From NCBI RefSeq assembly GCF_031312595.1, contig NZ_CP133592.1, positions 1,178,001 through 1,242,000 of the forward strand: a DNA stretch of 64,000 bases. Direction: 5' to 3'. The translations under genes and the position numbers were made by a program. A model generated the notes under the pieces. The model did not search any database and was not told the DNA's origin. It saw nothing but the letters and a program-made list of their open reading frames with translations. The DNA comes from Methanolobus sediminis. GTDB lineage: Archaea > Halobacteriota > Methanosarcinia > Methanosarcinales > Methanosarcinaceae. Position 1 is the first letter of the stretch; each line of letters starts with the position of its first letter. This document shows positions 1 to 8,809 of this stretch, piece after piece.

Positions 1-723
1 GAAATCCCTGGTAGGAATGATCCTTTTGCTAATCTCTATACCGCTGTCCCTTATTGTGACTATGTTATATGACCTTGGTTCGCGTTCTGATGTACTGTTC
101 CTCTCCGTACTTCCCGGATAGGTGACCCACGTACCATCAACCTTGGTGATCTCATACTTGTGATTATCACCAAGAAGCACTGCATGTATATCAAAAGGAA
201 TGGAATCGATTACTTCTTTTATGTCCCAGTCACCGAATGAGAATGGTTTTACAAGCTGGTGCATCACAAGCAGATTGTAACGTGCATCAGTGATCATACC
301 ATCAAATATGGAATAATCAAAAAGAGGAATCTTTGTCTTGGCAATACTGTCAATGCCATATATAGCCACATCTCCAAGCCTGTAAGGCTCGTTACTGAGT
401 CTGGTCACAAGTCCCAGACTGCTGTAAAGGTCAAGCCATTGTGTATTCTGCTTGCTTTCATGGTTTCCAACTATCGCAAGCAATGGGATGCCGGTACTTT
501 TAAGCCTGGAAAAAAGTCCCATTGCATCAAGAATGTCATCCAGTGTGGGATTACGCGAGTCAAACAGGTCACCTGCATGTATTACAGCATCCACACCCAT
601 ATCAATAGCATCATCCACCACAGCAGAAAAGGCATTAAGAAAATCCTTCCGACGAACATCGCTGTGATATTGCCGGTATCCAAGATGTGTATCCCCTGTG
701 TGGATTATCCTTATCTCATCCAT
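1..723 (-). CDS. mre11: DNA double-strand break repair nuclease Mre11 (3' part cut off by window edge)
   Basis: Reading the minus strand from ATG at 723 gives 241 uninterrupted codons that run off the left edge, so the C-terminus is missing. The N-terminus carries calcineurin-like phosphoesterase motifs: GDTHLG (D11, H13), HAGDLFDSRNPT (D52), VGNHES (N87-H88), then LLGDNHKYE and YPGSTER, the metal-binding set of archaeal Mre11. Mre11 acts with Rad50 as a Mn-dependent nuclease in double-strand break processing; rad50 would be expected downstream, outside the window. The start follows from homology (the family begins a few residues before the GDTH motif). It is transcribed divergently from the pilin-like cassette, with about 130 bp of AT-rich promoter DNA between. 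Confidence 0.93.
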   Translation of the reverse strand, partial: MDEIRIIHTGDTHLGYRQYHSDVRRKDFLNAFSAVVDDAIDMGVDAVIHAGDLFDSRNPTLDDILDAMGLFSRLKSTGIPLLAIVGNHESKQNTQWLDLYSSLGLVTRLSNEPYRLGDVAIYGIDSIAKTKIPLFDYSIFDGMITDARYNLLVMHQLVKPFSFGDWDIKEVIDSIPFDIHAVLLGDNHKYEITKVDGTWVTYPGSTERNSTSEREPRSYNIVTIRDSGIEISKRIIPTRDF

Positions 724-818
724 CAGGGATTATGATATGTTTTTGTGATTTTTAATTCTTTGGGCAATTATTAGAATATGCCATCATATTATTGTATATA
801 GATATATTTACAATTTGT

Positions 819-830
819 TTTTATATAATA
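819..830 (+). promoter_or_regulatory. TATA-box promoter of pilin-like cassette A
   Basis: TTTATATAATA lies about 27 nt upstream of the ATG at 856. The same string recurs at the same distance before cassette B (5557-5568). The spacing predicts a transcript starting at or a few bases before the first codon, i.e. a leaderless or nearly leaderless mRNA. No good Shine-Dalgarno precedes 856, which agrees. Confidence 0.6.
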
Positions 831-855
831 AATGCATAATAATACACCGGGCATC

Positions 856-1326
856 ATGGATGAAAAAGGACAGATCACTATAGATTATCTTATCAGCGTA
901 ACCATTTTCCTGTTTGCAGTTGCTTTTGTGTTTAATTACACGTCAGGAATATTCACGCCTTTTAATTCTAATTCTGATGAAGTTACCCTTGTTGCCGACA
1001 GGGTATCAACTGTCCTTGTGGAAAAGATCCTGAGCGAAGGTGATGAGAATGTACCCAACATGGTGAACAAAACAAAAGTTGAAACTTTTTTCACAGAACT
1101 TGATGATACTAACTATGAAAGTACTGTAAGTGATCTGGGAATGACCGGTTCATACATATCATACAATCTAAACGTCACCCTCGAAAATGAAACCGGTATC
1201 GTAGCTATGGCAGGAAAGGAAATGCCATCCGGTGTGAACATAGGCCAGACAAAAAGGATAATCCTGTTGAAATATTCAGACACAGGTACCAGAGAGACAG
1301 CCATTCTCTCATTCAGGGTGTGGTAA
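856..1326 (+). CDS. pilin-like membrane-anchored surface protein, cassette A gene 1
   Basis: A 156-residue protein: short charged N-terminus, then GQITIDY followed by about 20 hydrophobic residues and GIFTPF, with the rest predicted outside the cell. The Q-x-T-x-D after glycine resembles the QxSxE start of euryarchaeal type IV pilins (class III signal peptide, acidic residue at +5). From memory the pattern matches the haloarchaeal DUF7287 family. Its paralogue is at 5594, sharing the TPF-NSNSDEVTL and ADR segments. ATG 856 is preferred over an in-frame ATG at 832 because it aligns with the paralogue and fits the TATA distance. First gene of a six-gene operon; its stop overlaps the next start (TAATG). 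Confidence 0.8.
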   Translation: MDEKGQITIDYLISVTIFLFAVAFVFNYTSGIFTPFNSNSDEVTLVADRVSTVLVEKILSEGDENVPNMVNKTKVETFFTELDDTNYESTVSDLGMTGSYISYNLNVTLENETGIVAMAGKEMPSGVNIGQTKRIILLKYSDTGTRETAILSFRVW

Positions 1327-1943
1327 TGATGTTCAAAAAACCTTTTCAAAAAAGATTCGACACCTGCGGGCAGATGCATTCCCTTGAGGCATTAATGGCC
1401 TCGCTAATAATGATCGGGGTCATCGTTTTTGCAGTCGAGGCAACCTCGCTAACACCCCTCACATCATCCACTGCGAACGCACATATTGAAGCCCAGTTGC
1501 AGACCATGGGTCAGGATATGCTTAACGTTCTCTCCTATACAGGACTCAGCCATGATTCTGACCTAAAGAATGATGTAATGAACTGGAATGGTACCGAATA
1601 TGTATGGAATGGGACGGTGTACAAATCAAGCGATTCCAAGAATATAACGCTCACTAACAGTTCCCTTGCAGAGATGTTCGAGTTCATAGCGATTCCAAGA
1701 GGAATTGCCCATAATGTAGACTTTACATGTATCGGTGATAACGGGATCACAATTACACTGCCTTACATCTACAATGGAGACCCTTCTGATAACGCAGTCA
1801 TAATATCGAAAAAAGTGGTCCTTTCAGACACCGATGTCGGTAACACGTCAGCCTTCATGACGAACACAGGAATACCTGATGCCGACAACAGCAGTGGTTT
1901 CTACAACATAGTCAATGTCGAGATGACACTCTGGAGAATGTGA
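1326..1943 (+). CDS. pilin-like membrane-anchored protein, cassette A gene 2
   Basis: About 205 residues. After a basic N-terminus comes GQMHSLEALMASLIM, a pilin-like cleavage and hydrophobic segment with a glutamate near +5/+6, then a strongly conserved stretch (TSLTPLTSSTANAHIEAQLQ) shared almost unchanged with the paralogue at 6063. Recalled resemblance: haloarchaeal DUF7288. The C-terminus MTLWRM is also identical between copies. Start is ATG 1326 (or 1329), overlapping the previous stop, with GGGTG just upstream; an in-frame GTG at 1320 is less likely. Several NxS/T sequons suggest an extracellular glycoprotein. Molecular role not established here. Confidence 0.8.
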   Translation: MMFKKPFQKRFDTCGQMHSLEALMASLIMIGVIVFAVEATSLTPLTSSTANAHIEAQLQTMGQDMLNVLSYTGLSHDSDLKNDVMNWNGTEYVWNGTVYKSSDSKNITLTNSSLAEMFEFIAIPRGIAHNVDFTCIGDNGITITLPYIYNGDPSDNAVIISKKVVLSDTDVGNTSAFMTNTGIPDADNSSGFYNIVNVEMTLWRM

Positions 1944-1962
1944 CCCATCGGAGCGTAAAAGA

Positions 1963-2799
1963 ATGAAAAGATATGATGATAAAGCACAGCTATTACTCCT
2001 TGCAGGTTTTGCAGTAGGAGTTGGTATTGTAGTGCTCACCATTATGTTGAACAATGTGATATATGCAAGTAACATCGCATCAGAATCAAGCATTGACACT
2101 GCACGCTACGATATCTCAAATGCACTTGAAATGACAACACAGGCATATGAGAATGCATACCAATCTGCTAGTGTGAATGGGTCGGTAGATAACGTAACAT
2201 TCGAGCAGGAGCTTGAAATCTTTGCTGAAACAGCTTCAAAAAGTTATGCCATATCAGGACATACATTTAGTATTGAGAACAGTGCACGATATGACCCATA
2301 CATGACACAGAATGGACTTGCCAGTGGAAAGGATGACTGGACTATCGTTAGCAATATAAATACTACCGATGAATTTGTGCTAGATATTCCAGATGTTTCC
2401 AAGCTGGGTAACAGTTCAAACAGCCTGATGATAACTGCAACTAACAGTACAGGACTCCTTTGGTCCATTGAGATATACAACTCCAGCGGACAAAGATACT
2501 TTGTTGTTAAAGACCATAACATGTCAATAATAGAAAATGGAACTACTGTTTTTGATATCAATGTAACAGGAGAGAGCTCATACAAATTCATTGATAACAC
2601 GCAAGGGAAAGATTATTCCATTAATATCATTGGAGGGAGCAATACAATCGCACTCTTCACCCTCATAGGGAACCACACTACTGGCGAACCATTCACCTTC
2701 ATAAGGCACTATGTTGCAGAACCAACAGTGACCATTTATTCCAGTGATGTGAGTATCACACGCAGCCTCCCTATTTCATTACCAGGGAGGATATCATGA
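1963..2799 (+). CDS. pilin-like membrane-anchored protein, cassette A gene 3
   Basis: 278 residues. The N-terminus MKRYDDKAQLLLLAGF leads into one hydrophobic helix (to about residue 30), followed by NNVIYASNIASESSI, nearly identical in the paralogue at 6685. The remainder is a predicted exported beta-rich domain with many NxS/T sequons. By N-terminal pattern it resembles haloarchaeal DUF7261 proteins (from memory). It lies 19 bp after gene 2 with a weak SD (ggagcg). Its last four bases overlap the next start (ATGA), so translation is probably coupled. Confidence 0.8.
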   Translation: MKRYDDKAQLLLLAGFAVGVGIVVLTIMLNNVIYASNIASESSIDTARYDISNALEMTTQAYENAYQSASVNGSVDNVTFEQELEIFAETASKSYAISGHTFSIENSARYDPYMTQNGLASGKDDWTIVSNINTTDEFVLDIPDVSKLGNSSNSLMITATNSTGLLWSIEIYNSSGQRYFVVKDHNMSIIENGTTVFDINVTGESSYKFIDNTQGKDYSINIIGGSNTIALFTLIGNHTTGEPFTFIRHYVAEPTVTIYSSDVSITRSLPISLPGRIS

Positions 2800-3275
2800 C
2801 CATCCGTAGCCTGAGAGAAGACGACAGTGCAGTATCCATTACTGTAGGATTCATCCTTACATTCTCGATTACCGTGATCATACTTGTGACAATACTCAGT
2901 TCATTCTATTCCCTGATGAACACAGCAGAACAGACTGTCATGAGAGAGGAGTTCGAAATCCATGCCAATGACATAGCTGTACGTATAGCGACAATCGACA
3001 CTATGATAGGAACTGCTTCCCACTCTGGGTCAGAAGTTGATGAACTAAAGTATGAAATATCTCTGCCTGAAAGGATAGCTGGAAAGACGTATTCAATTGA
3101 GTTCGATAACAGCACAAAAGATATTGTTTTCATCTCACAGGACAGGAAAGAGACCAGGATCAAAGTACCTTATTACACAGAGAACACGATAGTATATTCA
3201 ACTACATTGCAAAGCTCAAAGGGTGAATACACAATAGAATATGACCCCGATATCAATGCAATGATCATATCCTGA
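2796..3275 (+). CDS. pilin-like protein, cassette A gene 4
   Basis: 159 residues. REDDSAVSITVGFIL resembles the charged-AVS start of archaeal pilin/flagellin-type N-termini (class III signal, RAVSPV-like), followed by a 22-residue hydrophobic helix and the conserved AEQTVMREEFEIH block. The paralogue at 7533 has AEQTIMRDEFEIH. Recalled resemblance to haloarchaeal DUF7266. The C-terminal half is short beta-rich sequence ending in an EYDPDINAM motif matched by NYDPSSNM in the copy. Probably a minor pilin or pseudopilin of a surface assembly; this is inference from N-terminus and context. Confidence 0.8.
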   Translation: MTIRSLREDDSAVSITVGFILTFSITVIILVTILSSFYSLMNTAEQTVMREEFEIHANDIAVRIATIDTMIGTASHSGSEVDELKYEISLPERIAGKTYSIEFDNSTKDIVFISQDRKETRIKVPYYTENTIVYSTTLQSSKGEYTIEYDPDINAMIIS

Positions 3276-3284
3276 GGGACTAAA

Positions 3285-4070
3285 ATGAGAAAGACAGGAA
3301 AGAAGAGCATATTAGTTTCCGATGATGCACTTACCGAAGTTGTGGATTTCGTCATCACACTTGGAATAATGCTTCTGGCGATAAGTGTCATTGGTCTTGC
3401 AGGATACCCTCTAATTGAACATATGAAAGAGTCTGGGCACATAGATAATATAAAGCAAAGTTTTGCCGTACTTGCACCCAACATGAACAAGATAGTGACC
3501 GGCAAAGCACCTTCACAATCTGTAGAACTGAAAATGTATAGTGGAGGAGGCGTATTTGTCACAGGGACCAGTTACATGAATATTACTATGGATACATGGA
3601 ATGAAACAACATCTGCCACAGAAACAGTGTCTCATGAGAGACAATTACGTATGGTACAAAATGAATACAGGGACACAACAATAGCCTACGAGAACACAGG
3701 CACATGGGCAAGATACCCACCTGGGGAATCGGTTGTTGTGACCGAACCCAACATTGCATACGACAACAATTCAATGGTCATCCCCATGGTAACTATCACA
3801 GGCAACAGTGGGATGTCAGGTTCAGGGCTTATCAGAGTTATTGCAGATGGCGGGCAACTTGCAGTTGGTAGGTATGAGAATGTTTCAAGAGTTCAGATAA
3901 CAATATCCAGCGAATACTATGATGCATGGGAGAGATATCTGGGTGATTCGATAGGCATGCACACAGTTGACATCAATTCAAGTTCACATACTGTGAGTAT
4001 GGAAAAGAACTACAGCCAGAATATAGACGTATTGGTGACAATTTCCCCTATGAGCGTTACCATTGAATGA
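3285..4070 (+). CDS. pilin-like surface protein, cassette A gene 5
   Basis: 261 residues. SDDALTEVVDFVITLG starts a hydrophobic helix, then a conserved region (HIDNIKQSFAVLAPNMNKI and APSQSVELKMYSGG) recurs in the paralogue at 8018. A central YENTGTWARYPPG segment parallels YEGGGVWSKYP in gene 6, so genes 5 and 6 share an ectodomain fold. Recalled resemblance to the haloarchaeal DUF7289 type. GAGGGA 8-10 nt before ATG 3285 is a plausible SD. Rich in NxS/T. Confidence 0.8.
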   Translation: MRKTGKKSILVSDDALTEVVDFVITLGIMLLAISVIGLAGYPLIEHMKESGHIDNIKQSFAVLAPNMNKIVTGKAPSQSVELKMYSGGGVFVTGTSYMNITMDTWNETTSATETVSHERQLRMVQNEYRDTTIAYENTGTWARYPPGESVVVTEPNIAYDNNSMVIPMVTITGNSGMSGSGLIRVIADGGQLAVGRYENVSRVQITISSEYYDAWERYLGDSIGMHTVDINSSSHTVSMEKNYSQNIDVLVTISPMSVTIE

Positions 4071-4092
4071 GAAAGTTCGGAGAGGCCATATC

Positions 4093-5526
4093 ATGAAAAA
4101 CTTCCTGAGATCAGAAAAAGCTGTTTCAGCACTAATGGGAATGATGATCATACTCGCACTAACTATCACATCCATTAGTGTGATCTTTCTTTATGGCGTA
4201 CCGACGATATATGATATGGAGGATATGGCAAATGCCCAGAAAGTTGAACAGGCATTCACAGTGTTCGACTCCAGAACCAGTAAGGTAGCACTCGGAGAAT
4301 CACCAAGCCAGACAACATCATTCTCCATGATGGATGGCAGCATTGAAGTAAATGGAGACAGTGATTCTTATAATGAAAGTGAGATAGTCATTATCTGTGT
4401 AAATATGAGTGCTTCGTGGTACAATAATACGTTTAAATCAAACAAAAATAAATGGAAAGCATGGGAACCACATGTGAATGAAAGTGGAATGAATGTGATC
4501 AGCTCATCCATGGGAAGTATAACCTATACCAATGATAATCGTATCATCGGTTATGAAGGCGGTGGTGTGTGGTCAAAATATCCTACTGGCAAAGCAGTAA
4601 TGATATCTCCTCCAGAGTTCCATTACAATGGTGAAACATTGACCTTGCCAATAATGAAGATAAATGGAACCGAAATGTCCAGTGGAAATGCAGACGTATC
4701 TATTACTGTCAGTTCCGACAACACGCCATTTGTAATGTACCCGGACCCTTCAGCAGACTACAGGAGGGTTAATCCCCTGACTGTAGATAAAGTAATCATT
4801 TACATAAAGAGTGAATTCTACAGCGCATGGGCGGACTATGCAAATACACTTACATATACCAGCGCAACAACCGATGATGAAAATAAAACAGCGGTCATCG
4901 AGCTACAAGTAATTCCTGCAATGGGAAAAGATACACTGAAATCAAATTTCAAAATTGGAGCGGTGAATCAGGATAACACTGCACCTATGTGGGATTTCAG
5001 TTTTGACCTTGGAGCCAGATCATCAAATGAGCTTAACTCACTGGACTATGATATAATTGCAACATCGGGAACTAAAACACTTACATACCACATTCAAAAG
5101 AAAAATGGGGCTGATCAGCTTATACTTGACCTTATTTATGAAGATACGTCACTAAGTATGGACGCCGAGAAATGGACAAGTGTTGGAGCATTTAATGTAA
5201 CAGGTGATAAAGAAGATGCAGAATCAGCCGTTGATCTGCTCTCCACAACATTGAATATGACATATGAGGAAGATACCGATTTTTCATGGGAGAACATCAA
5301 TTATACAAAAACAAATAACGATGAACTCCCACTCAATAATTTAACCCAACATTATATGAAAGCTCTTACCCTGGATGGATCAGTGATATTCAACATCGTT
5401 ACCAATGGTAACTCCGACCCAGTAGACTACGATGAATCAACCATTACATTGAACTATGATGGAATGCCGGGAAGTATCACATATCTCCACGTAAGCAGGA
5501 ATGACCTTGTAGCTACCTTGGACTAA
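4093..5526 (+). CDS. large pilin-like surface protein, cassette A gene 6
   Basis: About 477 residues. EKAVSALMGMMIILAL is a classic archaeal pilin-like N-terminus (compare AVSPVIGVILM) with one TM helix. Then come KVEQAFTVFDSRTSK and ALGESPSQTTSFSM, conserved in the copy at 8810 and resembling DUF7289-type proteins. The long ectodomain contains YEGGGVWSKYPTG and ends with an LNNLTQHYM block and a short beta region. ATG 4093 follows GGAGAGG at 4079-4085. An upstream in-frame TTG (4063) overlaps gene 5 but would add residues absent from pilin-type starts. Probably the largest ectodomain of the assembly. Confidence 0.82.
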   Translation: MKNFLRSEKAVSALMGMMIILALTITSISVIFLYGVPTIYDMEDMANAQKVEQAFTVFDSRTSKVALGESPSQTTSFSMMDGSIEVNGDSDSYNESEIVIICVNMSASWYNNTFKSNKNKWKAWEPHVNESGMNVISSSMGSITYTNDNRIIGYEGGGVWSKYPTGKAVMISPPEFHYNGETLTLPIMKINGTEMSSGNADVSITVSSDNTPFVMYPDPSADYRRVNPLTVDKVIIYIKSEFYSAWADYANTLTYTSATTDDENKTAVIELQVIPAMGKDTLKSNFKIGAVNQDNTAPMWDFSFDLGARSSNELNSLDYDIIATSGTKTLTYHIQKKNGADQLILDLIYEDTSLSMDAEKWTSVGAFNVTGDKEDAESAVDLLSTTLNMTYEEDTDFSWENINYTKTNNDELPLNNLTQHYMKALTLDGSVIFNIVTNGNSDPVDYDESTITLNYDGMPGSITYLHVSRNDLVATLD

Positions 5527-5556
5527 GAGATAAATAAAAATAAGCCATAACTATTT

Positions 5557-5568
5557 TTTTATATAATA
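5557..5568 (+). promoter_or_regulatory. TATA-box promoter of pilin-like cassette B
   Basis: TTTTATATAATA, the same core as at 819-830, lies about 27-30 nt before ATG 5594 in the 67-bp gap between the cassettes. It indicates that copy B has its own promoter rather than depending on read-through from copy A. Confidence 0.6.
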
Positions 5569-5593
5569 ACATTATTATATATCATGAGGAACT

Positions 5594-6061
5594 ATGAGAG
5601 ACGATTATGGGCAGATGCACATAGATTATCTAATAGGCATCGCTATTTTCCTGACAAGTGTCATTTTTGTATTTACATATACTACAGGTCTTTTCACTCC
5701 ATTCCAATCGAATTCGGATGAAGTGACACTAATAGCTGACAGGATAGCAACTAACCTCATAGAACAGAACATGAGTGCTGAAAGCATACGTACACCGAAT
5801 ATGCTTAGCAGCACAAAAGTTGATGATTTTTTTAATAGTGGAGATTATGAGAGTAAAATCAATCACTATGGAATGAAAAGTTCATACCTGCATTATGACT
5901 TCAATGTAACGTTAGATAATATTGATACAGGAACATTTTATTCTACAGGGAAAACACTGCCTGTATATGGAAATATAGGCCAGACTAAAAGGATAGTTAT
6001 TATCCAAGATGATACTACAGGGGATGAAACTCTTGGAATACTGGCTGTGAGGGTGTGGTAA
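5594..6061 (+). CDS. pilin-like protein, cassette B gene 1 (paralogue of the gene at 856)
   Basis: 155 residues, MRDDYGQMHIDYL then a hydrophobic helix and GLFTPFQSNSDEVTL. It aligns end to end with cassette A gene 1, including SSYLHYDFNVTL and NIGQTKRIV near the C-terminus. Q-x-H-x-D after the glycine again mimics the pilin QxSxE start. GAGGA five bases before ATG 5594 can serve as SD. An out-of-frame ATG lies at 5584. First gene of the second six-gene operon. Confidence 0.8.
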   Translation: MRDDYGQMHIDYLIGIAIFLTSVIFVFTYTTGLFTPFQSNSDEVTLIADRIATNLIEQNMSAESIRTPNMLSSTKVDDFFNSGDYESKINHYGMKSSYLHYDFNVTLDNIDTGTFYSTGKTLPVYGNIGQTKRIVIIQDDTTGDETLGILAVRVW

Positions 6062-6062
6062 A

Positions 6063-6674
6063 ATAAGTAGCAGAACGGACAGGTCGCTCAGAGCAGAAAT
6101 CTCTGCACAGTTGCATACACTTGAAGCCCTGATAGTAGTTGTAATCATAACAGGTATAATCATCTTCACTGTTCAGGCAACATCCCTTACTCCCCTTACA
6201 TCATCAACTGCAAATGCACACATAGAAGCACAGCTACAGACAATCGGACAGGATATACTGACTGTGCTGGACCATACTTCTCAGGGACAGAACTCGAGCC
6301 TTAAAGAGGATATATTGAACTGGAACGGAGAAGAATATACCTGGAATTCAACAGCCTATCACTCAGAACAGAATAATACACTCTCAGCAAGTTCAACCGC
6401 AGATATACTACAAACTGTGATTGTATCAAAAGGCATTGCCCACAATGTTGAATTCACATACATCAGTGAATCCGAATCAGTAGTGACTCTTCCATATATT
6501 TACAGTGGTGAACCTTCAGATAATGCAGTAACAATATCCAGAAGAGTTCTATTATCAAATTCAGATATGTCAAATAGCTCTACGTTCCAATCAAATACGG
6601 GCATACCGGATGCAGATAAAAGTACCGATTTCTATAATCTCATAGATGTAAAAATGACATTGTGGAGAATGTGA
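6063..6674 (+). CDS. pilin-like protein, cassette B gene 2; probable ATA start codon
   Basis: Homologous throughout to the gene at 1326 (SLTPLTSSTANAHIEAQLQ and the MTLWRM end are shared). The paralogue alignment and the GAGGGTG Shine-Dalgarno at 6049-6055 both point to initiation at ATA 6063. The open frame extends back to 6051 without any ATG, GTG or TTG before TTG 6111. TTG 6111 would remove the charged N-terminus and the AQ preceding the hydrophobic helix (LHTLEALIV), leaving nothing for a pilin-type peptidase. So either AUA initiates, the gene is 5'-damaged, or the base is a sequencing error. If TTG is used the product is 187 residues instead of 203. Confidence 0.7.
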   Translation: MSSRTDRSLRAEISAQLHTLEALIVVVIITGIIIFTVQATSLTPLTSSTANAHIEAQLQTIGQDILTVLDHTSQGQNSSLKEDILNWNGEEYTWNSTAYHSEQNNTLSASSTADILQTVIVSKGIAHNVEFTYISESESVVTLPYIYSGEPSDNAVTISRRVLLSNSDMSNSSTFQSNTGIPDADKSTDFYNLIDVKMTLWRM

Positions 6675-6684
6675 AGGCGATCCT

Positions 6685-7533
6685 ATGAAAAGACTGGATG
6701 AACACGGACAGATGATATTGATTGCTGGTTTTATAATAGGCATAGGGATCGTAGTCCTTACCGTCATGCTCAACAATATTATCTATGCCAGTAACACTGC
6801 ATCAGAATCCAGCATAGAAACAAATGTCTTTGATTATTCAAATGTTGTTGATACTACCATTGAAGCCTATGAGAAAGCATATGCAAATAATAACACATTC
6901 GATGCCTACATGGACAGTTACTCGGAGCAAATGGTGAAAAGCTATTCTCTTTCAGGATTCATATTCACACTTGATACAGGCGCATTACAGGATGCGTATT
7001 TTACAGAAAATGGCCTTGACGATGGAAATGATGATTGGATCGTTATTGAAAGGGTAAACTATACAGATTTGTTCTTATTGGGTAGTCTCAATGCATCTGC
7101 CCTGGGAAATGAATCAAATAAATTTGTAATAGAAGTCAATAATCAATCCGGGAACACAATCTGGTCAGCTAGTATTTTCAATTCGAGCAATGGCAACATC
7201 AACCTTACAGTATACGATGGAAGTTACATACTAAATTCAGAAAACAGTTCATTTAGTGAGATCAATATCACAAACAATAAAATTGACGAAGATGAAACTA
7301 ATTTATTTGATTTTCATTTCAATAACCAGACAGCAAACCAAACATACAGTATCAAATTCATAAACGGAAGCAAGGTCATGGGAACTTTCCTCATAGAAGG
7401 TGACCTTGTCAACGGAAACTCATTCTATATTGAAAGAGTAGAAGTGGTCAATAGTAATATAAAGCTCAACAAGAACGGACATCTTGAGATCAATGCAACA
7501 ATACCGATCACTCTTCCCAGGGGGCATGTCTAA
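6685..7533 (+). CDS. pilin-like protein, cassette B gene 3 (paralogue of the gene at 1963)
   Basis: 282 residues. EHGQMILIAGFIIGIGIVV is the N-terminal hydrophobic helix, followed by NNIIYASNTASESSI as in copy A. The ectodomain is especially asparagine-rich with many NxS/T sequons, more than copy A, suggesting heavy N-glycosylation. The stop TAA shares its last base with the next ATG (TAATG at 7531-7535), so translation with gene 4 is coupled. Role inferred only from cassette membership. Confidence 0.8.
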   Translation: MKRLDEHGQMILIAGFIIGIGIVVLTVMLNNIIYASNTASESSIETNVFDYSNVVDTTIEAYEKAYANNNTFDAYMDSYSEQMVKSYSLSGFIFTLDTGALQDAYFTENGLDDGNDDWIVIERVNYTDLFLLGSLNASALGNESNKFVIEVNNQSGNTIWSASIFNSSNGNINLTVYDGSYILNSENSSFSEINITNNKIDEDETNLFDFHFNNQTANQTYSIKFINGSKVMGTFLIEGDLVNGNSFYIERVEVVNSNIKLNKNGHLEINATIPITLPRGHV

Positions 7534-8006
7534 TGTTGCCTTTCAGAGAAGATGAAAAAGCTGTGTCAATATCTGTGGGCTTTGTACTTACCCTTTCAAT
7601 AACCGTAATAACAATGATGGTCGTCATCAGTTCGTTCTATACCATGATGGACAGGGCAGAACAGACCATCATGAGAGATGAGTTCGAGATACATGGGAAC
7701 GATATGGCTTTACAGTTATCCAATATTGACACTGCAGTGCAGATTACCAGAAATGCAGGAGGAGATGTTGGAAGTTTTTATTTCAAACTATCACTTCCGG
7801 ATGAGATTGCCGGCCAGCAATATTCTATGGAGATATCAAATCAGACAAATGAGATCATATTCGAATCACATGGAAAAGATGCCACGCGTGTAAAAGTGCC
7901 ATATCAGGTACAAGAAGTAGAAGTTGCATCTGTGAAATTGTTCAGTGGGTCGAACGAATTTGTATTGAATTATGACCCATCCTCTAACATGATAGAAGTA
8001 TATTAA
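7533..8006 (+). CDS. pilin-like protein, cassette B gene 4 (paralogue of the gene at 2796)
   Basis: 157 residues. REDEKAVSISVGFVLTL begins the pilin-like helix; RAEQTIMRDEFEIHGND is the conserved block after it. About half the residues look identical to copy A by eye, with the same length and no gaps in the first 80 residues. The ectodomain ends in NYDPSSNM. Overlaps gene 3 by one base. Confidence 0.8.
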   Translation: MLPFREDEKAVSISVGFVLTLSITVITMMVVISSFYTMMDRAEQTIMRDEFEIHGNDMALQLSNIDTAVQITRNAGGDVGSFYFKLSLPDEIAGQQYSMEISNQTNEIIFESHGKDATRVKVPYQVQEVEVASVKLFSGSNEFVLNYDPSSNMIEVY

Positions 8007-8017
8007 AGGAGAGTTGC

Positions 8018-8788
8018 ATGAAACAACACACTATTGTGAAAGATGATAGCGCAGTGTCCGAAATGGTGGACTATAGCATCATCCTGAGTATCATACTTCT
8101 TGCAACTGCCATCATTACTGTAGCTGGTGTACCCATGCTGAAACATATGCAGGAAGTCCAGCATATAGAGAATATGGAACAAAGCTTTGAGGTACTTGCT
8201 ATGAATATGAACAAAGTGGTGTTCGGAAACGCTCCTTCCCAATCCGTTGAACTGAAAATGTATGGAGGAACTTTGTCTTTAACCGGTGACAATTATATTA
8301 GTATTGACCTGCAGGTATGGAATTCTTCTTCAAACACTACAGAAATGACATCCACCGGCGTTTATGAAGTTAAAAACATAGAGAACAGTTATCTTGATAC
8401 AAGCATTTCTTATGAAAATACTGGCGTATGGGCAAAATATGAAAATGGTGGAGTCGTGATGTTATCTGAGCCACGTATCACCTACGCAAACAATGTAATG
8501 GTGATACCCGTTACTAATGTAGATGGATATGATTCCCTATCAGGATCCGGTCTTGTCAGAGTGACTGCGGACGCAAACAGTAAAAAAATATACAAATATG
8601 AAAATGTCTCAATGGTTAACATATCCGTCACAAGTGATTACTATGCAGCATGGGGTCGATACCTTAATGAAACCATTCAAATGCCAATAGTTGTGGAAGA
8701 TAGTAATAATAGAACTGTGAACTGTAGTAAAAATACCAATGTTGATGTATACATAATATATTCACCCATGAAAGTTACAATCGACTAG
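8018..8788 (+). CDS. pilin-like surface protein, cassette B gene 5 (paralogue of the gene at 3285)
   Basis: 256 residues. DDSAVSEMVDYSIILS starts the hydrophobic helix; HIENMEQSFEVLAMNMNKV and APSQSVELKMYGG follow, matching copy A. Good SD (AAAGGAGAG) 6-8 nt before ATG 8018. The stop is TAG. Because Methanosarcinaceae can read UAG as pyrrolysine this was considered, but the homologous copy A protein ends at the same place, so the TAG is a true stop. Confidence 0.8.
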   Translation: MKQHTIVKDDSAVSEMVDYSIILSIILLATAIITVAGVPMLKHMQEVQHIENMEQSFEVLAMNMNKVVFGNAPSQSVELKMYGGTLSLTGDNYISIDLQVWNSSSNTTEMTSTGVYEVKNIENSYLDTSISYENTGVWAKYENGGVVMLSEPRITYANNVMVIPVTNVDGYDSLSGSGLVRVTADANSKKIYKYENVSMVNISVTSDYYAAWGRYLNETIQMPIVVEDSNNRTVNCSKNTNVDVYIIYSPMKVTID

Positions 8789-8809
8789 GTGTCAGAGAAG
8801 GTGAAGGTC

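Noticed and set aside
8018-8788. TAG at the end of cassette B gene 5 as possible pyrrolysine
   Set aside because: The paralogue stops at the homologous position and the next gene starts immediately, so it is a normal stop.
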